A stretch of DNA of 64,000 nucleotides from NCBI GenBank assembly GCA_031268335.1, contig JAIRXG010000031.1:1-64000 (forward strand), in the 5' to 3' direction. This DNA comes from Campylobacteraceae bacterium. GTDB lineage: Bacteria; Campylobacterota; Campylobacteria; Campylobacterales; Campylobacteraceae. Below the pieces are notes generated by a model. The model did no database searches. It was not told the DNA's origin and was given only the letters and a program-made list of their open reading frames with translations. The translations under genes and the position numbers were made by a program. This document shows, in pieces, positions 28,169-36,119 of the stretch. Every line of letters starts with the position of its first letter. Position 1 is the stretch's first letter.

Positions 28169-28223
28169 TTAATACTTTTTTGGCTTTCTAAAAAATTAGA
28201 AAGTAGCAATTTAAAAGTATTAA
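28169..28223. terminator. nested stem-loop between the dinD operon and the antirepressor
   Basis: Outer arms 28169-28179 / 28213-28223 (TTAATACTTTT with its complement) enclose inner arms 28184-28191 / 28196-28203. It overlaps the stop codon of the last gene of the leftward operon and probably ends that transcript before the antirepressor promoter. Confidence 0.6.
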
Positions 28224-28447
28224 GTATATTTTTTAATTATTGATGTAAGTGTTTTAAAGTCTGTGAGCACTTCTTTTAGCCTTAGTATTTCTAAGTATAA
28301 TTCAATGGCTTTTTTCATAGGCTCGCTTATATTTCCTGTGGATGAAGCTGTTTTTAATGCTCCTTCACTGTATCCTATTTTTTCACCGAGTTCCTTGTAC
28401 GTTATCCCCAGCTCTTTACATGTCTTTTTGACGATGTTTTCACTCAT
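28220..28447 (-). CDS. small HTH (XRE-like) protein
   Basis: A 75-residue protein with a Cro/XRE-like helix-turn-helix (KELGITYKELGEKIGYSEGA, then LKTASSTGNISEPMKKAIE) and a C-terminal helix. Similar short HTH proteins occur in Campylobacterota prophages. It is the last gene of the dinD module, overlapping the preceding gene by 8 bp, and may regulate it. Confidence 0.75.
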   Translation of the reverse strand: MSENIVKKTCKELGITYKELGEKIGYSEGALKTASSTGNISEPMKKAIELYLEILRLKEVLTDFKTLTSIIKKYT

Positions 28448-29240
28448 TGCTATCCTTCGGTACTATGTTGTGAAGTTTTACAACTCTATATAGTTTTACT
28501 TTTCCATCCATTCTATTGACATATAAATCAACTAAAAAATAATTATTGAAAGGGTCGTTTAGTATCTCTCTTTTTGCTTCAACATCAGATATTTCTGTTG
28601 GTATCGCCTGGTGCGGTACTATCTCATAACAATACGCAGCATCCTTTACCACCTTTTTTGAATCTTTTACCGTTTGCATTTGTATCAAAACATTCTCATA
28701 AAATATTTTTTCTTCTTTGTCATATTCTTTTATTTTGCCTATAAGAGTAATGGCTTCTTTGAATTGTTTTATATTGGTTGGGTTGATATTGATTACTTGA
28801 CAATTTGTGTTAAATTGAAAAGATGCTCCTTGATTATTTTCTACAACTTCTATGATATTGTTTATCTTCTCAACATTTGTTTTTGTTAAAAACTTATCTT
28901 CTTTTATCTCTTCAACTGGTTTTTTAAAAATATCTTTCAAATTTCTTATAAACTCAAAAAGTCCATTTACGGAATCTATGTAGCTACCTATGGGTATTAA
29001 GCTTGCAGCAACTACTACTTCCATAAAAAAGATGTCGCTTCCTTTTTCAACGCCTTTTAGATTTAGTTGTACATCAGCTGAGCCTGAGTTTTTTGTTAAA
29101 TAATCCTTTAAAAGGCTATCAAAAGATGTCAATGCAAGAGATAAATCTTTTATGCTTATATTGTTATCTCTTGTAATAGTTAGTTTTATTTCATTTTCTT
29201 CCATTTTATTTTCCTTATTTATATTTTCTTTTTCATTCAT
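28440..29240 (-). CDS. paralogue 2 of the dinD module, unknown function
   Basis: A 266-residue protein not recognised; clearly related to the next gene. Shared landmarks are LNLKGVEKGSDIFFMEV, a hydrophobic stretch with IPIGSYI, and the C-terminal NDPFNNYFLVDLYV...KVKLYRVVKLHNIVP. A second ATG 36 nt downstream has the better RBS (aagga), so the true start may be 29204. A weakly hydrophobic centre hints at membrane or protein contact. Confidence 0.65.
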   Translation of the reverse strand: MNEKENINKENKMEENEIKLTITRDNNISIKDLSLALTSFDSLLKDYLTKNSGSADVQLNLKGVEKGSDIFFMEVVVAASLIPIGSYIDSVNGLFEFIRNLKDIFKKPVEEIKEDKFLTKTNVEKINNIIEVVENNQGASFQFNTNCQVININPTNIKQFKEAITLIGKIKEYDKEEKIFYENVLIQMQTVKDSKKVVKDAAYCYEIVPHQAIPTEISDVEAKREILNDPFNNYFLVDLYVNRMDGKVKLYRVVKLHNIVPKDSNE

Positions 29241-30051
29241 CTGCTTCGCCTTTTTCGTTTGGAATTATCTTATGAAGTTTTGTTATAGTATATAGTTGGA
29301 TTTTATCATTAAATAAACGAACTTCCATATCTACTAAAAGTAAAGCGTGAAATGGATTATCCAGTACCGTAGCTTTTTCTTTCTCATTTTTAAAGATAGT
29401 CGGTATCGCTTTACCTTTTAAAATATCGTCGCAATATGCGCTATCTTTAACTTCTTTAGTGGTATTTGTAACTCTGTGCAACTCTATCAAAACTTCTTTA
29501 TAAAATTTGTGAGTATCATCATTTTTGGGCTGTTCTTCACCGCGTATCTTCTTTACTATTCCACTATTTTCTAATATTTTGGCTTTATCTTCGGATTTGA
29601 ATACAAGCACATTTACAGAGTTATTGTCGCCTTCAACTTTTATTTGTATCTCTGAATTATCGCTGCTGTCTTCAATAGGCGATATAAAATTTTCAACATT
29701 TTTAACGCTTTCCATACTGTAATGCCTGCTATTTTTTACATCTTCTATCGGTTTAGTTTCTATTGTCAAGAACGAACGGATATACTCAACAAATTGTCCT
29801 ACGGCCGTAATATTTTCCACAATAGGCAAACTTGCGGCTGCAAATTGAATTATGAGTTGATAAATATCGCTCCCCTCTTTTACGCCGGTTAACAGTATTT
29901 TTGTATCTTTAATACCATGTTCTTTGCTTATATGCTCTAATGCAAGATTATTAAGTGCTATAAGAGAATTTGCCATAGTAATAACATCAACTGGTTTACT
30001 GTGCCTTAGTTTGATTTCCATACTTACTTCATTGTTTGTGTTTTCAGTCAT
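29233..30051 (-). CDS. paralogue 1 of the dinD module, unknown function
   Basis: A 272-residue protein with the same plan as its neighbour: ILLTGVKEGSDIYQLIIQFA, ASLPIVENITAVGQFVEYI, and a C-terminal LDNPFHALLLVDMEV...KIQLYTITKLHKIIP. Similarity by eye is moderate, mostly at the two ends, with a divergent middle. It overlaps dinD (8 bp) and paralogue 2 (8 bp), so all are translated as a unit. I cannot name the family. Confidence 0.65.
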   Translation of the reverse strand: MTENTNNEVSMEIKLRHSKPVDVITMANSLIALNNLALEHISKEHGIKDTKILLTGVKEGSDIYQLIIQFAAASLPIVENITAVGQFVEYIRSFLTIETKPIEDVKNSRHYSMESVKNVENFISPIEDSSDNSEIQIKVEGDNNSVNVLVFKSEDKAKILENSGIVKKIRGEEQPKNDDTHKFYKEVLIELHRVTNTTKEVKDSAYCDDILKGKAIPTIFKNEKEKATVLDNPFHALLLVDMEVRLFNDKIQLYTITKLHKIIPNEKGEADE

Positions 30052-30865
30052 TTGTATCCTTTTTGGATAGCTTTTTGGCGTCTTTTTTTGTTAAGCTTTT
30101 TTCGACTTTTTTAACCTCTTTTGTAATTTCATTAATATCCGATTGTCTTGTCAAATATTCAGGTTTTACGCCGTCATTTTCAATCATAATATTTCTTACT
30201 TTTCTACCAACTTCGTGAGCTGCATTTTCTAATTTTTGTTGTCCATAAATTTTATCAGATTTAATTTTAGCTTCTGTCTCTGACAATCTAAACAGGTTAG
30301 CTGCTAACTCTCTTGAGCCCATAAAGTCAAGAGGACTTTTATCTGCCTTTATGCCTTTTATTTGTCTCAATTTGGTTATGCCCATATTATACATACCCAT
30401 ATAACCTGCATTCATAAAATTAGCATAACTTGTAACTCCTGCATTTTTTGCTGTTGATGTCAAAGAGGTATTTTTTTCTTTAATTTTGCCTCTTATTTCT
30501 ATTCTCTCTATTTGCTCTTGTTCTATATATCCTTGAATTGCATCAGCTAAAGAAGCGAGATAAACTTGTGCTTTTGCTACATTCTCTTTTTTTACATCAG
30601 AATTCATTGTTATAAGATAACACGCAAATCTCGTAAGCTTATAATCACCATTTTCGAGAGGTATAAAGTGTTGTAAAATCTGCATATTTAAGCTTGTGCA
30701 AACGCTTATGGCTTTATTTATACTTTTTAAAAAAGATTTATACTCTACATATCCAAGTAAGTTACTTAATTCGCTTGCCAACCAATACCTTATACCGTTT
30801 TCGTGACAAGATAATTCAAATTTATCGTTTTCAACATTTGTTACATCAAACAATGTGATTTCCAT
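30044..30865 (-). CDS. dinD: DinD-like DNA-damage-inducible protein
   Basis: A 273-residue protein with the Bro-N-like N-terminal domain (GIRYWLASELSNLLGYVEYK) and the DinD C-terminal core: SPLDFMGSRELAANLFRLSE, then TEAKIKSD and AAHEVGRKVRNIM. E. coli DinD (274 residues) is SOS-induced and inhibits RecA activities. No LexA box is evident; instead the gene is embedded in the early leftward operon, 42 bp after the terminase small-subunit gene. It heads an operon with two paralogues and an HTH gene. Confidence 0.88.
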   Translation of the reverse strand: MEITLFDVTNVENDKFELSCHENGIRYWLASELSNLLGYVEYKSFLKSINKAISVCTSLNMQILQHFIPLENGDYKLTRFACYLITMNSDVKKENVAKAQVYLASLADAIQGYIEQEQIERIEIRGKIKEKNTSLTSTAKNAGVTSYANFMNAGYMGMYNMGITKLRQIKGIKADKSPLDFMGSRELAANLFRLSETEAKIKSDKIYGQQKLENAAHEVGRKVRNIMIENDGVKPEYLTRQSDINEITKEVKKVEKSLTKKDAKKLSKKDTND

Positions 30866-30907
30866 ATTATCTCCTTTGGATTTTATATTTTACCATTTTC
30901 ATATTTG

Positions 30908-31390
30908 TCAATTGCTTACGTCCTCATAAAAATCCTTCAGCCCCTCTTTTGCATTTACCTGTGTGTTGCTTTGCACGTTTATCTGTTGGCTTGAGTGCCT
31001 TGCGTTTACTCCAAGCGTCAAAGAGGCTTTATCGGCTAACTCAATAATGGTTCTTAAGTCGTTTGGATTGTTTATCTCTTCTATCAGCGCTTCTACTTTT
31101 TTCAAGGCTTTGGTTGTTACGTTGTAAATAAGTTTTTTGTTTGATATGGTTTCGTCTGCTAATTCGTCCAAGATTTGTATCTCTGTTGCTTTTTTTGTTG
31201 CTTTTTTTTCAGAAATAGTCAATTTGGCATCAATATAATCGGCATTTGCACCTTGTTGCCAATGTTGCATTTTTGCCTTTTTTGAAATAACCGCATAATT
31301 AATGCCTACTCTTTTCTCTATGTCCCTTAACGTTAATCCTGCTTCATAATATGCTTTAGCTCTTTGCCATTGCTCTTTGGAGTAAGCCAT
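30908..31390 (-). CDS. terminase small subunit-like protein
   Basis: About 160 residues with an N-terminal helix-turn-helix of the type in small terminase subunits: YSKEQWQRAKAYYEAGLTLR, then DIEKRVGINYAVISKKAKMQ. A coiled coil follows. The ATG at 31390 overlaps the upstream stop and has gaggag 8 nt before it. It is separated from the large subunit by the dinD module, antirepressor and lipoproteins, showing those were inserted into the packaging region. Confidence 0.7.
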   Translation of the reverse strand: MAYSKEQWQRAKAYYEAGLTLRDIEKRVGINYAVISKKAKMQHWQQGANADYIDAKLTISEKKATKKATEIQILDELADETISNKKLIYNVTTKALKKVEALIEEINNPNDLRTIIELADKASLTLGVNARHSSQQINVQSNTQVNAKEGLKDFYEDVSN

Positions 31391-31578
31391 CAGACAATCT
31401 CCTCGCTTAACTTTTTCCATTTTTTGACTTTTTCAACCCATTTGGGCGAATCATTTAAAAACTCAAGCAATACCTCACCTTTGGTTTTACTCTCTTTTTG
31501 GGCTATTTTCTCTATAAGATTAACCTCGTCTATCGGCAAAGAGAGTTTGATTTCACACTTGTATATTTTTTTGCTCAT
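31390..31578 (-). CDS. hypothetical phage protein, 62 aa
   Basis: Small basic protein with an RHH-like strand (KCEIKLSLPIDEVNLIEKIA) and helices. The ATG at 31578 overlaps the ninG stop and has aaggaa upstream. The stop overlaps the terminase small-subunit start. Confidence 0.6.
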   Translation of the reverse strand: MSKKIYKCEIKLSLPIDEVNLIEKIAQKESKTKGEVLLEFLNDSPKWVEKVKKWKKLSEEIV

Positions 31579-32117
31579 GTGTTCTTCCTTTTGCATTCGC
31601 TTTCTATCTCCTTGCACTTTTGCCTATAAGTCTGTATCAAGTCTTTCAGCTCATCCACTGTCCACTTTTTGACTTCGTTATTGTTCTCTAACTCTAAGAC
31701 TGTCTCCAAACCTATTTTTTTAATCAAATTTTCTCTATATCTGACCAAATTTCCAGATAGGTGATTATTACAAATTGAACACTGTTTATGACAGTTAAAT
31801 TCGCAAAATCTCAATGCCCCGTTCCTGCCTTGAGGTCTGTAGTGTCCGGCGTGCCATTGCCTGTTTTCCCCTTTGTATCCGCAAGATATACAAGGAAGGT
31901 TTTTGTCTCTTAACCTGATGTATCTGTTAAACAACGCTTGAGCTTTAGTCATCAGCGTTTTTTTATCGGACATTCTAAAAACCAGCTTCTCTTTTCTCTG
32001 TTTTTTTGCTTGACAAATCTTTGAGTATTCTTGTGCGCATTTTATGGAGCAGACTACTTGAAATTGTCTTACGGGTGTAAACTTGACCTTACAGACTTTG
32101 CAGACTTTTAACTTCAT
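31575..32117 (-). CDS. ninG: NinG-like recombination protein
   Basis: A 180-residue Cys/His-rich protein of the lambda NinG (Rap) family, a recombination endonuclease that acts on branched DNA. Zinc-type motifs: CKVCKVKFTPVRQFQVVCSIKC at the N-terminus (spaced pairs) and CISCGYKG with WHAGHYRPQGR in the centre, then CHKQCSICNNH. Overlaps with neighbours at both ends. This gene supports a lambda-like layout. Confidence 0.85.
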   Translation of the reverse strand: MKLKVCKVCKVKFTPVRQFQVVCSIKCAQEYSKICQAKKQRKEKLVFRMSDKKTLMTKAQALFNRYIRLRDKNLPCISCGYKGENRQWHAGHYRPQGRNGALRFCEFNCHKQCSICNNHLSGNLVRYRENLIKKIGLETVLELENNNEVKKWTVDELKDLIQTYRQKCKEIESECKRKNT

Positions 32118-32746
32118 GCCAAAACTTTCTTCACTAAATTTAAAACTCTGTTTTTTGGTTGTGAGAGATTTAGCTGCTCTTGTCTTTTCTTAAATTCAAT
32201 CAGCGGGATTCTTTCCGTGTGTTGCCCTATCATAATCACAGGAGTTTCGCTTATGTCATAGCCCGCAAATCCGTTTTGTTGCTCAATCAAGCCTACAAGT
32301 CTACTTGGCGTCCTCATTCTTTCAGGATTTCTTGACAACGCTTTATAGAGTTTTAGAAAATTATGTCTTTCAAATTTCCACTCTTCGCTTGTCGTATTGC
32401 AAAGCGTTATCCACCCGCCCATACTGTCAACGCAAGCCATAATGATTTTATCTTCAAAGCACACTGAGTTATACCTGCCGTGTTTGGCTATCGCGTGTTC
32501 AAGTTCTCTAAGCGCTATCATTGCCATATCATCGGCATTACCCGTCATTGCTTCAATAAAATCGGCAGGCATGGGAAAATTTGAATATTTGCGAGTTGAT
32601 AAAATTTCCATACAAGCTTTTTTATAATCTTCAAAAGGAAAATCTTTTAAAACTTCATAGTAAGTTTCAATCAAAATTTCATATAACGGCTTATTGTAAA
32701 CTTCCGCCATGCCGGCAAAAGATGGGTAAAACTCTTCTTTTGTCAT
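32114..32746 (-). CDS. helicase loader-like / DUF6475-like replication protein
   Basis: About 210 residues. The ATG at 32746 overlaps the initiator gene stop (ATGA) and has ggaggcgg before it; the longer upstream frame is a shadow of that gene. It opens MTKEEFYPSFAGMAEVYNKP, a pattern seen in phage replication proteins that lie after an O-like gene and take the place of lambda P. No ATPase motif. Role inferred from position. Confidence 0.6.
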   Translation of the reverse strand: MTKEEFYPSFAGMAEVYNKPLYEILIETYYEVLKDFPFEDYKKACMEILSTRKYSNFPMPADFIEAMTGNADDMAMIALRELEHAIAKHGRYNSVCFEDKIIMACVDSMGGWITLCNTTSEEWKFERHNFLKLYKALSRNPERMRTPSRLVGLIEQQNGFAGYDISETPVIMIGQHTERIPLIEFKKRQEQLNLSQPKNRVLNLVKKVLA

Positions 32747-33498
32747 TCTCCGCCTCCCATACGTTCCATTATCCGCAGGTTTTGAGCGGTTACTTTGCTG
32801 ATTTTCCCCTGTTCTGCCATGATGTCGTATTTGTCTTTTGGCGGCTTGGTTGGTTGTGAGGTTTGTTTGTCCAACTCTTTTTTTTGCCATGTAAGCGCTT
32901 TTTGCTTCCAGTTTAAAACTTTTTTGCCATTGCTATCAACCCATCCGCTCGTAGTGAAATAATCAAAAAAGAATTTAGCGTTTACCAAAAAAGAATTGCC
33001 TATAAAATATTCTTCAATTTCTTGTAGAGTTGGGGGAATGAATTTAGATTTTTTTTCTTCACTTTTTGGAATATTATTTATAATATTCTTTTTATATATA
33101 TTCTTAATACTACTCTCTTCCTTTATATGCAAATTTTGCAGTGTATCATTTTGCAAATTTTGCAGTGTGTCTGCACTATTTTCCTGCAAATTTTGCATAC
33201 CCTCTGCATTTTTTGCAGTCTCATCTTTGCAAGAGGCTAAATTTAGCCATTTACTTGTAACTTTTAGATGATTAAGTTCGGTTTTTATTAGCCATTTATC
33301 CTTTACCAATTCATCAAGCAAAAGATAAAGTTTGCGTTCTGAAATACCTAAGTATTCGGCTAAACTTTTTTTACTTGAATAACAAGCGTGATAAGTGTTG
33401 TTTGATAAAAAATAGATGTTTTCAAGTAACGCCCATTTTTCAAAATTTAATCCATTTTGTTTCATTGTTTGAATGTCTACTGAAATGTAACGTTTCAT
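32743..33498 (-). CDS. phage replication initiator (O-like, winged helix)
   Basis: A 251-residue protein with an N-terminal winged-helix domain (KKSLAEYLGISERKLYLLLD near residue 45), a middle carrying a repeated LQNLQ/LQNLH motif, and a C-terminal DnaD/DnaT-like stretch (NAKFFFDYFTTSGW). The repeat codons are the iterons of a probable origin, as in lambda O. It lies between Rha and the loader in a run of 4-bp overlaps. Confidence 0.78.
   Translation of the reverse strand: MKRYISVDIQTMKQNGLNFEKWALLENIYFLSNNTYHACYSSKKSLAEYLGISERKLYLLLDELVKDKWLIKTELNHLKVTSKWLNLASCKDETAKNAEGMQNLQENSADTLQNLQNDTLQNLHIKEESSIKNIYKKNIINNIPKSEEKKSKFIPPTLQEIEEYFIGNSFLVNAKFFFDYFTTSGWVDSNGKKVLNWKQKALTWQKKELDKQTSQPTKPPKDKYDIMAEQGKISKVTAQNLRIMERMGGGE
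33128..33217. repeat. iterons of a putative replication origin inside the initiator gene
   Basis: The 13-bp palindrome TGCAAATTTTGCA occurs at 33128, 33152 and 33185, and a two-mismatch copy TGCATTTTTTGCA at 33205. Next to it (33040-33120) lies a very AT-rich stretch. Iterons within the O-like gene beside AT-rich DNA is the lambda ori layout. Confidence 0.78.
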
Positions 33499-34238
33499 GC
33501 TGCTATCCTTTTATATAAATATTCTTGTCCTTTGGCGGTTACTCTTACTTGCGAATAGATGACGTCATCGCCGGTCGTTGAATTTTTGTAAGTAGCTTCT
33601 TTTAGAGTTAAAACTCCCATATCAACATATCTTTGATACGGCTTATTTTTATTATCCAAAATGTCTAATTCTTTAAGCTTTTCAAATAGTCTGTTTTGTC
33701 CGATTTGAAGTCCTTTGTCGCACAATAATTTTGCATAATCCCTTAGCGATAAAGTACCCTCGCTTTTTAATAATCTGTCTGCAAATTCAACTCTTGGTTT
33801 TTGATATTCTAAAACCTTGGTTTGTTTTTCAATTTGTTTGGCTTGATTAGCGGCTAAAAGCAGAGCGTCTGAAAAAGTTTGAGGAATTTCAAAAAGCGAT
33901 GGTTGTTTTAGAGCTTGTTCCATTTTATTAAAACCATTAATGTATGCTAATTTCCACTCTAAAGCTTTATCGCCTGTAAACCCCATCGCTAAAAGTGTAA
34001 AACCGTCTCTTGTCATTTCATAAAACGGCTGGCTTCTACTATAAGTATCCTTATATTCTCGCTCAATAAACATCGGCGCAATTTTGCGCTCATCTTTTGA
34101 CATTAAATTTCTAATATCTCTAATCACTTCTTTGTGATTTTTTTCAAAAACCTTAGCTACTTCAAGTGAAGTTGTAAAGACTTGCCCATTTTTTGAAGTT
34201 AAATTAACCTCAATGTTATTGATTACTAACATTTGCAA
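33495..34238 (-). CDS. Rha family phage regulatory protein with KilA-C-like domain
   Basis: A 247-residue protein. The N-terminal Rha domain reads TTSLEVAKVFEKNHKEVIRD, then FYEMTRDGFTLLAMGFTGDK; the C-terminal part (SLRDYAKLLCDKG, IGQNRLFEKLKELDIL) fits the antirepressor KilA-C domain. Such proteins regulate lysis/lysogeny and block growth without IHF in P22-like phages. It follows a strongly structured leader. Confidence 0.83.
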   Translation of the reverse strand: MQMLVINNIEVNLTSKNGQVFTTSLEVAKVFEKNHKEVIRDIRNLMSKDERKIAPMFIEREYKDTYSRSQPFYEMTRDGFTLLAMGFTGDKALEWKLAYINGFNKMEQALKQPSLFEIPQTFSDALLLAANQAKQIEKQTKVLEYQKPRVEFADRLLKSEGTLSLRDYAKLLCDKGLQIGQNRLFEKLKELDILDNKNKPYQRYVDMGVLTLKEATYKNSTTGDDVIYSQVRVTAKGQEYLYKRIAA

Positions 34239-34259
34239 TTCTCCTTTACAGAATTACGA

Positions 34260-34469
34260 TTTATCAAAACAACCTAAAGCCACTCCCGACTGTAAAGGAG
34301 AGAGTGAAGTGGCTTTGATAAATACTCTTGTAAGCCTCTTGAGGGTAGAATTACTACGCCCTTTAAGGCGACAAATATAGGGATAGTTCGTGTCGGTAAA
34401 CTTGAAGCTATCCCTATCATACTAAAGGAACCGGAGCATAAGCTCCAAAAAGCGTTGCTACGAAACGCT
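34260..34469 (-). ncRNA. structured intergenic leader with four hairpins
   Basis: Four stem-loops lie in 210 bp between two early genes: 34276-34284/34308-34316, 34377-34386/34408-34417 (10 bp perfect), 34433-34437/34442-34446, and 34451-34456/34464-34469. No frame is open. On the leftward transcript this could be an antitermination (put/nut-like) element, a leader or a small RNA. There is no direct evidence for a promoter of its own. Confidence 0.45.
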
Positions 34470-34702
34470 CATTGCAACTTAGGCAATCTTAACTTTTGGA
34501 TACGCTCCTTTATCCTCTCCAAAAAGTCTTTAGTCTTATCGTCAGCGATATTTTTATATGACACTATCGCTTTTTCTATCTCTTCCAAAGCTTGGTCGGT
34601 ATCCTCTATATGCTTTAGTATCTTCTCCTTCGCAGTTGATTGGATAGTAGTTTTATCGCCCTCAACTAAAATCGTTTGTAAATTCGGTCTGTTTTCCAGC
34701 AT
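34469..34702 (-). CDS. hypothetical phage protein, 77 aa
   Basis: Small helical, charged protein with coiled-coil character (KEKILKHIEDTDQALEEIEK). ATG at 34702 is favoured over a GTG at 34708; the upstream gene ends at 34705. Not recognised. Confidence 0.6.
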   Translation of the reverse strand: MLENRPNLQTILVEGDKTTIQSTAKEKILKHIEDTDQALEEIEKAIVSYKNIADDKTKDFLERIKERIQKLRLPKLQ

Positions 34703-34704
34703 TT

Positions 34705-34944
34705 TCACCCCTTTGTGACTAAGTCAAACGCGACGGCTTTCGGATTTTTGGCTATCAACTCTTTTTGCTTCAAGATAGACTGGATAGTAGGCTGAATGAG
34801 CAAGTTGATTACCTCACTATTGCTTATATTTTTCGCGTCTGCTATCTCCGTTACAAATTCCAAGTCCGTACAGATAAGCGACACGGTTACGCGGCTTATC
34901 TTTTTACCCTCGCAATCCACGCTTTCACCGTACAGACAACTCAT
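34705..34944 (-). CDS. hypothetical phage protein, 79 aa
   Basis: Small protein with an RHH- or helix-rich look (NISNSEVINLLIQPTIQSIL). It overlaps the Cro-like gene by 4 bp. Not recognised. Confidence 0.55.
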   Translation of the reverse strand: MSCLYGESVDCEGKKISRVTVSLICTDLEFVTEIADAKNISNSEVINLLIQPTIQSILKQKELIAKNPKAVAFDLVTKG

Positions 34945-35306
34945 TCACACTCTCCATCCACACTTTGCGCGTCGTTACTCCCACCCTCACTCTCTCCGTC
35001 ATTGCAGGCGTGGCAATCCACACCATTTTCACTCGTCTGTTCACTATCGTTACCATCATCACACCCAGTAACGCCTCGTAACTCTTGCGCACGCTTTTTG
35101 GGTGTGGTAGTATTGCTGTTGATGAAGGATTTGATGTTGGACCAAGCGTTAAGAGGAATACCCTCTTTAGATAGCTCAAGCATTTTGCTGTACGAAGGTT
35201 TGCGTCTGCCGCAAAGAATAGATTTAACACTATTATATGAATAATAGTTCTTAAGTACTGTTTTTATTTTTTGCATTTCCATTTCAAAAGTGTACATCAC
35301 GAACAC
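34941..35306 (-). CDS. Cro-like early regulator
   Basis: The first leftward gene from the operator region. Its N-terminal half has an HTH pattern (YNSVKSILCGRRKPSYSKML), followed by an acidic, Gly/Asp/Ser/Cys-rich tail unusual for Cro. The start is uncertain: GTG at 35306 lies inside the operator; ATG codons at 35297, 35282 and 35276 are possible, none with a clear Shine-Dalgarno, so a leaderless mRNA is conceivable. It faces the S24 repressor, as cro faces cI. Confidence 0.65.
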   Translation of the reverse strand: MFVMYTFEMEMQKIKTVLKNYYSYNSVKSILCGRRKPSYSKMLELSKEGIPLNAWSNIKSFINSNTTTPKKRAQELRGVTGCDDGNDSEQTSENGVDCHACNDGESEGGSNDAQSVDGECE

Positions 35307-35345
35307 TTAATAAAAAATAAAACGTAGTGGTCTATATGTACACTA
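35288..35345. promoter_or_regulatory. operator pair A (between cro-like gene and repressor)
   Basis: Two 21-bp sites of 8-5-8 form: AAGTGTAC-atcac-GAACACTT at 35288-35308 and TAGTGGTC-tatat-GTACACTA at 35325-35345, centres 37 bp apart. A TATAAT box for the repressor (35355-35360) follows. The first site overlaps the cro-like start. The matching pair lies inverted at 40061-40118. Confidence 0.8.
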
Positions 35346-35380
35346 CTCAAAGTGTATAATTCTAAAATTAGGAGAAATGA

Positions 35381-36094
35381 ATGACATTCAATAGTAAACT
35401 TCTTAAAGAGCTTATGAAAGAAAGCGACTATACTCAAGAAAAATTAAAGAAAGAATTTGATTTACGAGGTAGCGAGATAACTATTGACGGCATAAAAAAT
35501 TGGAATAGAACAGATAATCCGAGAGTTCCCGAACTTGAAAAAATTATTATTCTTGGAGAAATTTTTAAGGTCAATCCATTAGATTTTTTAAATGACAAAA
35601 AGGTCAACAAATATAACTCACAACAAAATGTAGTTAACAACGTCATACTCCTTGACAAAATAAATCTGCGCGCAAGCGCCGGAGGCGGAGCTTATAGCGA
35701 TTTACCTATTGAAACCACAAAAATGGCTATAGATAAAAGCGCGATCGCATTAGAAAAAGGGCTTGACCCGAAAAATCTTAAAGTTATTGAAGTTATCGGC
35801 GATAGTATGGAACCGGAGTACTATGAAAGCGACTTTGCTGTTGTTGATATGGTAAACGGACGCTATGATTTTACTAAAATAGGCGGCGTATATGTAGTCC
35901 GTGTTGCTGACATGATATACATCAAAAAAGTTGAATTTTTACCAGAAAACAAAATCAAACTAATATCCCTCAACAAACAATACGGCGATATGTATCCGCA
36001 CAAAGACGGATACGAGTACGAGATACTCGGCAAAGTCTGCGGTAAGATACACTTTTCAAAAGGACTGTTTTTTGATAGGCAGGGGATAGAGTAA
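35381..36094 (+). CDS. S24 family phage repressor (CI-like)
   Basis: A 237-residue repressor with an N-terminal helix-turn-helix (TQEKLKKEFDLRGSEITIDG) and a C-terminal LexA/CI-type self-cleaving domain. The scissile region is near RASAGGGAYS, the catalytic Ser in VIGDSMEPEY and the Lys in the IYIKKVEF strand. It should repress both operator pairs, and RecA-stimulated cleavage would induce the prophage. RBS aggag is 6 nt before the ATG. Confidence 0.9.
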   Translation: MTFNSKLLKELMKESDYTQEKLKKEFDLRGSEITIDGIKNWNRTDNPRVPELEKIIILGEIFKVNPLDFLNDKKVNKYNSQQNVVNNVILLDKINLRASAGGGAYSDLPIETTKMAIDKSAIALEKGLDPKNLKVIEVIGDSMEPEYYESDFAVVDMVNGRYDFTKIGGVYVVRVADMIYIKKVEFLPENKIKLISLNKQYGDMYPHKDGYEYEILGKVCGKIHFSKGLFFDRQGIE

Positions 36095-36119
36095 ACTAAT
36101 CAAAATTTAAGGAGAAAAA

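Noticed and set aside
33050-33220. CRISPR-like array
   Set aside because: The short repeats are 13-bp palindromes with unequal spacing inside a coding sequence; they are iterons, and no cas genes are present.
34765-35244. 159-residue + strand frame under the Cro-like gene
   Set aside because: It is a shadow of the overlapping leftward genes; His/Ser/Leu-rich with no RBS, and the minus-strand genes fit the operon.
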